Positions 1 through 5,399 of a stretch of DNA of 13,490 nt are shown one piece after another. The position numbers and the translations under genes are program-made. This DNA comes from Oscillospiraceae bacterium (lineage in GTDB: Bacteria > Bacillota > Clostridia > Oscillospirales > Ruminococcaceae). Numbering within the stretch: position 1 is the stretch's first letter; each line of letters opens with the position of its first letter. The stretch is taken from contig CAAGDT010000107.1 of NCBI GenBank assembly GCA_900768675.1, positions 1 to 13,490 on the forward strand, read 5' to 3'. The notes beneath the pieces were generated by a model. That model worked only from the letters and a program-made list of their open reading frames with translations, ran no database searches and was not told where the DNA came from.

Positions 1-1295
1 ATATTATAGTACCTCTCGACGCACAGCTGCCCTGCCCCGATATATGCGAACTGCTGGTACGGTCTGACTCAGAGATATTCTTCTACGACTCACGTTATAC
101 ACCTATGATTAGTGCTGTGCGTGCTAACTGCCCCAATATAAAGAAATTCGTTTCTCTCCAGGTTGCCGAAGGCGCAGACACAACCCTGCCCGAAATTCTA
201 AGCTCCTTTGAGCCGGATAACAGCGGTAATCCCCGGCCGGAGGATATTGCTTCCATCGTTTATACCTCGGGAACAACAGGCAAGGCTAAGGGAGTTATGC
301 TTTCCCACGGCAACCTTATCGACAATGCTATGTGTCAGGATAACGAGAGCTGTCCCGAAGACGTGCTGCTTACCGTTCTTCCCGTTCACCACGTTTACTG
401 CTTTACCTGCGACATTCTCCTTTCCATGAGATACGGCGCAACTGTCTGCGTAAACGACTCAATGCTGCGAATTGCCCAGAACCTCAAGCTATTCCGCCCC
501 ACGCTTATTCTGCTTGTTCCTATGATTGCGGAAACTATTTACAAGCAGATTATGGCAGCTGCAAGCGCAAAGAAGGAAATTCCCGCAGCTGCAATTGCAC
601 AGGTAGTTTTCGGAGAAAGATTAAAGGGCATTTACAGCGGCGGAGCCTATCTCAGCCCCGAGCTTATCAAGGGCTATAACGCTCTCGGTATTCCGATTGC
701 ACAGGGCTACGGAATGACGGAATGTTCTCCCAGAATTTCAACTGCAACTCTTGAAGATGAATTCAGCGAGGCTGTGGGCACAATCGTAAACGGCTGCGAG
801 GTTAAAATCGTTGACGGAGAAATTACAGTAAAGAGCCCTTCTGTTATGCAGGGCTACTACAAGGACGAAGCGGCGACCGCTGAGGCGCTTACACCCGACG
901 GCTGGCTTCGTACAGGAGACCTTGGCTACGTTGACGAGAAAAACCGTATTTTTATTACAGGAAGGAAGAAAAACCTTATTATCCTTAGCAACGGCGAGAA
1001 TGTTTCTCCCGAGGAGCTTGAAAACAAGTTTGCTATGGTTGACAAGGTAAAGGAAGTCCTTGTATACGCTGAGGAAGGCGTAATTACAGCCGAAATTTTC
1101 CCGAATTATGATATTTTTGCAAATGCAGGCGAAGAGGAAATCGCAGCTTCACTTAACGAGCTTATCAAAAATATCAACGAAACTCTACCCTCTGCAAAAA
1201 CAATACGCAGAGTGCGCCTGAGAAAAAATGAATTTGATAAGACAACTTCCAAGAAAATAAGAAGAAATCAGGCTGAAAAGGGCGAAATTATCTGA
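1..1295 (+). CDS. AMP-forming acyl-CoA synthetase (long-chain fatty acid CoA ligase type), 5' end outside the window
   Basis: Adenylate-forming enzyme that activates a carboxylic acid, most likely a fatty acid, to an acyl-AMP and then an acyl-CoA in the cytoplasm. The frame is open from base 3 to the stop at 1295. The first in-frame ATG (105) is not the true start, because the residues before it (VPLDAQLP region) already look like the family. About 430 residues are visible; family members usually have 500-570, so some 100 or more are missing. Counting from the Met at 105, the P-loop-like motif YTSGTTGKAKG is at 53-63, the A5 motif QGYGMTE at 200-206 and the TGD motif at 270-272. The hinge/A8 region GRKKN is at 286-290, and the A10 lysine region TSKKIRR, with the catalytic Lys, at 381-387. 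Substrate chain length cannot be read from the sequence. No clear terminator follows it. An SCP2-like lipid-binding gene lies 103 bases downstream, consistent with acyl-CoA or lipid handling. Confidence 0.9.
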   Translation, partial: IIVPLDAQLPCPDICELLVRSDSEIFFYDSRYTPMISAVRANCPNIKKFVSLQVAEGADTTLPEILSSFEPDNSGNPRPEDIASIVYTSGTTGKAKGVMLSHGNLIDNAMCQDNESCPEDVLLTVLPVHHVYCFTCDILLSMRYGATVCVNDSMLRIAQNLKLFRPTLILLVPMIAETIYKQIMAAASAKKEIPAAAIAQVVFGERLKGIYSGGAYLSPELIKGYNALGIPIAQGYGMTECSPRISTATLEDEFSEAVGTIVNGCEVKIVDGEITVKSPSVMQGYYKDEAATAEALTPDGWLRTGDLGYVDEKNRIFITGRKKNLIILSNGENVSPEELENKFAMVDKVKEVLVYAEEGVITAEIFPNYDIFANAGEEEIAASLNELIKNINETLPSAKTIRRVRLRKNEFDKTTSKKIRRNQAEKGEII

Positions 1296-1321
1296 TTTTT
1301 TGCAAAATTTCCCGTAATGTA

Positions 1322-1350
1322 TTGCAAAATTCACCGAAATAGTGTAAAAT
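1322..1350 (+). promoter_or_regulatory. Sigma-A-type promoter for the SCP2-like gene
   Basis: TTGCAA (1322-1327) and TAAAAT (1345-1350) are separated by exactly 17 bases, with TG directly before the -10. The start codon lies about 49 bases downstream of the -10. The -35 sits in the second copy of a ten-base direct repeat, TTGCAAAATT (1300-1309 and 1322-1331). A small inverted repeat TCGAC/GTCGA (1359-1373) lies in the leader. The promoter suggests the SCP2-like gene can be transcribed separately from the acyl-CoA synthetase. Confidence 0.55.
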
Positions 1351-1398
1351 GTAATTTATCGACTGACGGTCGAACGAATTAAAGAAAGGTGAACAAAT

Positions 1399-1737
1399 AT
1401 GACCTACAAGGAAATTTTTGCGAAATCAAAAGAAATCATTATGAAAAGCGATGTAAGCGGTATTGACGGACATCTTGCCGTTGAAATCGACATTGTCGGA
1501 GAAGGCGAAGGCGCCTTCTATATCGAACTGCTTGACAGAAAGCTTTATGTTGAACCCTACGAGTACTACGACAGGGACTGCAAGTTCATTGTTACGGCAG
1601 AGGACTTTTTAAAGCTTGCCGACGGTTCTCTCAACGCTGTTTTCGCTTTCACAACAGGAAAGCTTAAGGTTGAGGGCAGCCTTGACAAGGCGCTGGAATT
1701 CCAGAAGATTGTTGAAGCGGTAAAGAAAAAGGCGTAA
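1399..1737 (+). CDS. SCP2-like sterol/lipid-binding domain protein
   Basis: A 112-residue protein that consists of a single SCP2-like fold. It opens with an amphipathic helix (about 1-20). The pattern ID-HLAVEIDIVGEGEGAFYIELLDRKLYVEP then matches the beta strands of SCP2 proteins. The typical C-terminal part follows, with FIVTAEDFLKLADGSLN at about 55-71 and a strand and helix ending in KLKVEGSLDKALEFQKI. Family members bind hydrophobic ligands such as fatty acyl chains, fatty acyl-CoA or sterols in a cavity; the ligand here is unknown. The start is supported by AAAGGTG ten bases upstream of the ATG. There is no signal peptide, so it is cytoplasmic. It sits after an acyl-CoA synthetase, which suggests a role as an acyl-CoA carrier or lipid sensor, but that is inference. 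An intrinsic terminator follows directly. Confidence 0.8.
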   Translation: MTYKEIFAKSKEIIMKSDVSGIDGHLAVEIDIVGEGEGAFYIELLDRKLYVEPYEYYDRDCKFIVTAEDFLKLADGSLNAVFAFTTGKLKVEGSLDKALEFQKIVEAVKKKA

Positions 1738-1752
1738 GTACATTAACAGAAT

Positions 1753-1796
1753 ACCCGGCTTTTGCGGAGTGCAAAAGTCGGGTTTTGTTTTTTCCA
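1753..1796 (+). terminator. Rho-independent terminator after the SCP2-like gene
   Basis: A 13-bp stem (1753-1765 with 1771-1783, one G-U pair) closes a five-base loop and is followed by a T-rich run (TTTTGTTTTTT) at 1783-1793. It starts 15 bases after the stop codon and isolates the SCP2-like gene from the sigma factor operon. Confidence 0.88.
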
Positions 1797-1813
1797 TGGA
1801 TTTCCGGAAATAA

Positions 1814-1837
1814 TGTGACAATTCCCCCTCCCACGTT
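1814..1837 (+). promoter_or_regulatory. Candidate ECF-type (autoregulated) promoter of the sigma factor operon
   Basis: TGTGAC (1814-1819, followed by AATT) and CGTT (1834-1837) are separated by 14 bases, with an AT-rich stretch after them. The -35 resembles the TGTAAC/TGAAAC boxes used by many ECF sigma factors, and CGT is the usual start of their -10. The spacing is shorter than the common 16. TATATT/TATTAT at 1842-1849 could be a housekeeping -10, but no good -35 lies at 17 bases. Weak evidence. Confidence 0.35.
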
Positions 1838-1886
1838 GTTTTATATTATAGAACGTTCAAAAATAGGCGCCGAAAGGAATGATAGA

Positions 1887-2351
1887 ATGACCGAAAACGA
1901 GCTGAAAAGCGATGTTGACAAATACCGACCTATGCTTTTCAGACTGGCGTACAGCTGTACAGGAGATATATCCGTGTGTGATGATATTGTCCAGGAAGCA
2001 TTTCTTAAGCTATACTCCTGCAACCAAAAATTCAGCAGCGAGGAGGGCAAGAAAGCGTGGCTCATACGGGTAACCGTCAACAACTGCCGCAATTACAGAA
2101 AAGCGTGGTGGAACAGGAGCAGGAACGACCTGCCCGAAAACAGCGGCAAGGAAGATAATCCGGACGATGAGATAATCGCTCTTAAGGCGGCTCTTGACAG
2201 CCTTAAGCCTGCCTACCGTCAGGTAATTTTTCTGCACTACTATGAAGGCTATACTGCGGCAGAGATAGGAAAGCTGCTGAATTTAAGCCTTACAGCTGTA
2301 ACCACAAGGCTCCAGCGAGGTCGTGAAATGCTCAGGAAATATCTTGACTGA
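1887..2351 (+). CDS. ECF-type RNA polymerase sigma factor
   Basis: A 154-residue sigma-70 family protein with only regions 2 and 4, as in the extracytoplasmic function group. Region 2 spans about residues 10-75, with the core-binding helix DDIVQEAFLKLY (32-43) and the -10 recognition part KKAWLIRVTVNNCRNYRK. Region 4 spans about 98-152, with the helix-turn-helix AAEIGKLLNLSLTAVTTRLQRGR. The reading frame is open further upstream, but the ATG at 1887 is chosen because GAAAGGAA lies a few bases before it and the protein then starts at the normal place. The gene ends 22 bases before a membrane-anchored partner, the usual sigma/anti-sigma order. The sigma factor presumably stays bound until a signal reaches the partner. 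The signal and regulon are not visible here. Confidence 0.93.
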   Translation: MTENELKSDVDKYRPMLFRLAYSCTGDISVCDDIVQEAFLKLYSCNQKFSSEEGKKAWLIRVTVNNCRNYRKAWWNRSRNDLPENSGKEDNPDDEIIALKAALDSLKPAYRQVIFLHYYEGYTAAEIGKLLNLSLTAVTTRLQRGREMLRKYLD

Positions 2352-2373
2352 ATTTTTGAAAGGAAGTGTCTTT

Positions 2374-3579
2374 ATGAATGCATACAAAAAGCTTTACGAC
2401 GGAATTGCTCCTGAAAAGAGCTCTGCCGAATTTACGGAAGAGATTATAAGGGGCAGAACTGCACGCAAAACAAAAGGAAAAGGCTTTACCGCCGCTGCTA
2501 TTGCCGCAGCAGCAGCCTGCGCCGTTTCAGTTACCGCCTGTGCCTATAACTGGGGCTTTGGCGATATTCTTAAAAGCTGGTTCGGAGCTGAGGAGGAAAG
2601 CCTTACCGATATGCTTATGCAGGTTAACGCAGAGAATGTTGTAACAAATGGCGAAAATGTGGATATTGAAATTGCGGGAGCGGCATACTGCGACGGCATC
2701 GGAACTGTTTTTATGAATATTACCCGAACCGACGGAGAAATTTTCGACCTTACGGAATACAACATTCCCGATACCAACGGAAATCCTTATATTTATGATG
2801 ACGGAGTTATGGCAACAGCAACGCCGGATATAAGATTTGCTTATCAGAGCACGAGCGTTGATATAGCAAAACCAATCCCCGGAAATGAAAGCTCATTATA
2901 TACCGAAAGCCTGCCTATCGGCGTAAAGCAGTACATTGTCAAGGACGAAAATCCTTCAGACAACAAGGTTACAATCGCCGCCTGCTTTGATATAGGCGAG
3001 CTTACAGAAACAAACGCAGTTCTCCATTTTGAGCTTTCCGACCTTACTACAAGCAGACAGTGCATTACTGGCAAGGAAGAAGCTATTATGGCAAACGGCG
3101 AGGCAAAAACAGCCTACAGAACAGAAGAAGAAAAATACGAGGAGCTTGACTGCGGCTGGGCAGGAGATTTAGGCTTAACTTTCAAGGAAAGCGAAAAGCG
3201 TGCTATTACTCCGAAAGAAACTGTATCCCTGGAATTCTACAATCAGTTGGGAGATTCAAGAAGATACTGCGATTTCTCCCTTGAAAGGCTTACTGTTTCC
3301 AATTTCTCGGTTTCAATGGAGCTTGAAGCGCCTGTTCCCGATGAATGGCTGCTTCCTTTTATATATGACATAGGAGAAATAGTATTCAAGAACGGAGACA
3401 CAGTAAAGTTCGGAAATCATGGCTTAGTTCCCTATTTTTACAAGGAAACAGGAAATGCGCTCGGCAACTCTGCAAACTACGACAAGTGGAATATAAAGGA
3501 AACCTATCTTTTAAACGAGCCCGTTGATTTGCAGCAGATTGACTACGTTAAAATAGGCGAAAAGATATTTAAGTTCTGA
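2374..3579 (+). CDS. Membrane-anchored anti-sigma factor, DUF4179-like
   Basis: A 401-residue protein with three parts. A short charged N-terminus (about 1-37) would face the cytoplasm and hold the sigma factor. One hydrophobic segment rich in Ala follows (about 38-57). The remaining, roughly 340-residue part would lie outside the cell. The segment after the membrane helix (AYNWGFGDILKSWFG, 57-71) is typical of DUF4179-type proteins encoded next to ECF sigma factors in Clostridia. I see no HxxxCxxC zinc-binding anti-sigma motif. The ATG at 2374 is preferred over an earlier in-frame ATG inside the sigma gene, because AAAGGAAG lies seven bases before it. A lipobox-like VTAC occurs at 53-56, but the long N-terminus argues against a lipoprotein signal. 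The anti-sigma role rests mainly on gene order and architecture. Confidence 0.75.
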   Translation: MNAYKKLYDGIAPEKSSAEFTEEIIRGRTARKTKGKGFTAAAIAAAAACAVSVTACAYNWGFGDILKSWFGAEEESLTDMLMQVNAENVVTNGENVDIEIAGAAYCDGIGTVFMNITRTDGEIFDLTEYNIPDTNGNPYIYDDGVMATATPDIRFAYQSTSVDIAKPIPGNESSLYTESLPIGVKQYIVKDENPSDNKVTIAACFDIGELTETNAVLHFELSDLTTSRQCITGKEEAIMANGEAKTAYRTEEEKYEELDCGWAGDLGLTFKESEKRAITPKETVSLEFYNQLGDSRRYCDFSLERLTVSNFSVSMELEAPVPDEWLLPFIYDIGEIVFKNGDTVKFGNHGLVPYFYKETGNALGNSANYDKWNIKETYLLNEPVDLQQIDYVKIGEKIFKF

Positions 3580-3610
3580 AATAAGCAAAAGCCGCCTTTC
3601 GGGGCGGCTT
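3579..3610. terminator. Bidirectional terminator between convergent genes
   Basis: An 8-bp perfect stem AAGCCGCC/GGCGGCTT (3589-3596 with 3603-3610) closes a six-base loop. Read on the minus strand it is followed by TTTTGCTTATTT, a good terminator for the ABC-F gene that ends at 3638. On the plus strand only CTTGACTG follows, so it would be weaker for the anti-sigma gene. Confidence 0.8.
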
Positions 3611-3637
3611 CTTGACTGCCTGAAATATAGATTTTTC

Positions 3638-5128
3638 TTATGCTATTACTATTTCTTTTGTTGCAGTATTCCAGCAGAACGCCCTATCATGCTCCACAAA
3701 AAGCAAGGTGGGCTTAGCCTCGGTAATCAGCCGTTCAAGCTGTATTCTCGAAATAACATCGATATAGTTGAGCGGCTCGTCCCAGACGTAAAGGTGCGCC
3801 TTTTGTGCAAGGCTCGCCGCAAGCGCCGCCTTTTTCCGCTGTCCCTGACTGTAGGTTTCAATCGGGCGGGAGAAAAGCTCGGGGGAAAAATCAAGCTTGC
3901 AGAGAATCGCTCTGAACAGGTTTTCATCAATTCCCCTTTCCTCGGCAAATTCCGTAACAGTACCCTGAAGTCCCTCAGCGCTCTGGGAAACGTAGGAAAT
4001 TATAAGCCCGCCGCCAACATAAATCTCGCCGCTATGGGGTATATTTTCGCCCATAAGAAGCTTTATAACCGTTGATTTTCCGCTGCCGTTACCACCGCAA
4101 AGAGCAATCCTGTCGCCACGGCATATATCAAAGCTGAGATTTTCAAATATATTTCCGTCGCCGTAGTCTGCGGAAACCGAAACAAAGCTTGCAAGCTTAC
4201 TGCTCCTGTATTCAAGGGGCGAAAGCTTAAGAGAGCCGGTAAACTCGACATTATGCAGCAAGGCAGATTTTTCGGTAATATCCCGTTCAATTCTGTTTTC
4301 CATTGCCTTTGCACGGTTTATAAGCTTTCGTGATTTTTTTGCGACTGAATCCCTGCGGGTAAGGGATTTTTCGGTTGTGACAGGGTCGAAGCCTATCTTT
4401 GTTGCGGCAATTTTTTCCGAATGTCTTGCCGCCTTTTCTGCTGCGGCGGTAAGCTGCTTTATTTCTTTTTGCAGCTTCACATTCTCCGCGGCTTCAAAGC
4501 TGTCACGGCGCTGCTTGTTCTCCTGCCAGGAAGAAAAATTACCGTTCTGCACCTCAATGTTCGTCTTATTGATAGCGATAATGTGGTCAATGCAGCCGTC
4601 AAGAAAGGCTCTGTCGTGGGAAACGAGAATAAAGCCCGACTTTCTTTTGAGATAGCGGCAAAGAACTTCTCTCGCATAAGCGTCAAGGTGATTTGTAGGC
4701 TCGTCTATGAGCAGGAAGCTGTTCTCCCGCAAAAACATAGCCGCCAGCAGTACCTTTGTCTGCTCCCCGCAGGAAAGAGTAGAAAAAGCACGCCATAACA
4801 CATCTTCTCTGACCTCAAGCATTGACAGCTCCTTAACTATCTGCCAGTTTTCAGCCATAGGAGCAATTTCACCGATAATATCGGCTGTAAATGCATTATT
4901 GTCTGAAATACGATATGGAAAATACTCGAAGTCAAGCTCCGAGGATATTGTTCCGCTGTATTCAAGCCCGCCGCAAAGCAGCCGCAGAAGGGTTGTCTTT
5001 CCCCTGCCGTTCCTGCCCGTAAGACCGAGCCGCCAGCCACCGTCAATACATAGATTTACATTTTCAAAAACATTTTCATAGCTGCCCTCGTAACCGAAGG
5101 TAAGATTAACAATATTGATATTTGCCAT
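3638..5128 (-). CDS. ABC-F ATPase, Lsa-type ribosome protection protein
   Basis: A 496-residue protein with two ATP-binding domains and no membrane segment, the ABC-F layout. Domain 1 has Walker A GRNGRGKTT (38-46), signature LSCGE (118-122, Cys where Gly is usual), Walker B LLIDEPTNHLD (139-149) and switch His171. The charged linker between the domains (about 190-310) is the part that in this family reaches into the ribosome. Domain 2 has GGNGSGKST (345-353), YSQGQ (426-430), VWDEPLNYID (448-457) and His480. Length, the WDEPLNYID motif and the overall pattern match the Lsa group. Known Lsa proteins bind the ribosomal E site and displace lincosamide, pleuromutilin and streptogramin A drugs. 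Both catalytic Glu residues (143, 451) are present. AAAGGAG precedes the ATG. The gene has its own promoter and attenuator-like leader. Actual resistance is inferred; a housekeeping translation role is the alternative. Confidence 0.88.
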   Translation of the reverse strand: MANINIVNLTFGYEGSYENVFENVNLCIDGGWRLGLTGRNGRGKTTLLRLLCGGLEYSGTISSELDFEYFPYRISDNNAFTADIIGEIAPMAENWQIVKELSMLEVREDVLWRAFSTLSCGEQTKVLLAAMFLRENSFLLIDEPTNHLDAYAREVLCRYLKRKSGFILVSHDRAFLDGCIDHIIAINKTNIEVQNGNFSSWQENKQRRDSFEAAENVKLQKEIKQLTAAAEKAARHSEKIAATKIGFDPVTTEKSLTRRDSVAKKSRKLINRAKAMENRIERDITEKSALLHNVEFTGSLKLSPLEYRSSKLASFVSVSADYGDGNIFENLSFDICRGDRIALCGGNGSGKSTVIKLLMGENIPHSGEIYVGGGLIISYVSQSAEGLQGTVTEFAEERGIDENLFRAILCKLDFSPELFSRPIETYSQGQRKKAALAASLAQKAHLYVWDEPLNYIDVISRIQLERLITEAKPTLLFVEHDRAFCWNTATKEIVIA

Positions 5129-5147
5129 AAAGCAGCACTCCTTTCGT

Positions 5148-5185
5148 AAAAAACAAAAACGGCCGCAGGAAATAATCCCGCAGCC
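5148..5185 (-). terminator. Intrinsic terminator in the leader of the ABC-F gene (attenuator)
   Basis: In the minus-strand RNA a 10-bp stem (5176-5185 with 5161-5170, two G-U pairs) closes a five-base loop and is followed by GTTTTTGTTTTTT (5160-5148). It lies only about 20 bases before the ABC-F start codon, downstream of its promoter. It would therefore stop most transcripts before the gene unless it is prevented from folding. Confidence 0.88.
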
Positions 5186-5187
5186 GC

Positions 5188-5300
5188 TTATGCGCAGAAA
5201 AGGCTACTGCACAAAAACAAGCGGAAAGAAGCGGTCAGATTTCCTGCCGCATAACCAAAAAACCACACATGAGTGCAGCTGAAAAATATATCGGTTATGC
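5188..5300 (-). promoter_or_regulatory. Competing RNA pairings: probable antiterminator switch
   Basis: Three mutually exclusive pairings can be read in the leader RNA. Segment 1 (5293-5300, GCATAACC), starting three bases after the leader peptide stop, pairs perfectly with segment 2 (5249-5256, GGTTATGC). Segment 2 (5240-5254) also pairs with segment 3 (5188-5201, TTTTCTGCGCATAA) over about 14 pairs, with one bulge and one G-U. The other half of segment 2 (5239-5247, GCAGGAAAT) is perfectly complementary to the 3' arm of the terminator (5165-5173). Pairing 1:2 is compatible with the antiterminator pairing; pairing 2:3 leaves the terminator intact. A local hairpin at 5231-5250 is another competitor. 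Relative stabilities were not computed. Confidence 0.6.
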
Positions 5301-5303
5301 AAT

Positions 5304-5324
5304 TCAGCAAGAAATCTTACGCAT
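5304..5324 (-). CDS. Leader peptide MRKISC upstream of the ABC-F gene
   Basis: A seven-codon reading frame, ATG CGT AAG ATT TCT TGC TGA, with AGGTGG (5329-5334) four bases before the ATG. It begins roughly 25 bases after the predicted transcription start and is followed by the switch segments and the terminator. Such short frames are typical of ribosome-sensing attenuators in front of antibiotic-induced genes, including ABC-F genes such as vmlR of Bacillus and lmo0919 of Listeria. I do not recognise the peptide sequence itself. Confidence 0.6.
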   Translation of the reverse strand: MRKISC

Positions 5325-5355
5325 CTTTCCACCTAAAATCCTTTGATATGCTGAC

Positions 5356-5384
5356 ATTGTAGCACAAAATTTTCCCAATGTCAA
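5356..5384 (-). promoter_or_regulatory. Strong sigma-A promoter of the ABC-F gene
   Basis: On the minus strand TTGACA (5379-5384) is followed by a 17-base spacer and TACAAT (5356-5361), with TGC directly before the -10 (extended -10). Transcription would start near 5349, about 220 bases before the ABC-F start codon. The -35 begins only 16 bases after the stop of the upstream GH2 gene. Confidence 0.88.
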
Positions 5385-5399
5385 CACCTGCAATTAAAT

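Noticed and set aside
2374..2560. Lipoprotein signal in the anti-sigma protein (VTAC at residues 53-56)
   Set aside because: The charged segment before the hydrophobic stretch is about 37 residues, too long for a usual lipoprotein signal, and the gene order fits a single-pass anti-sigma protein.
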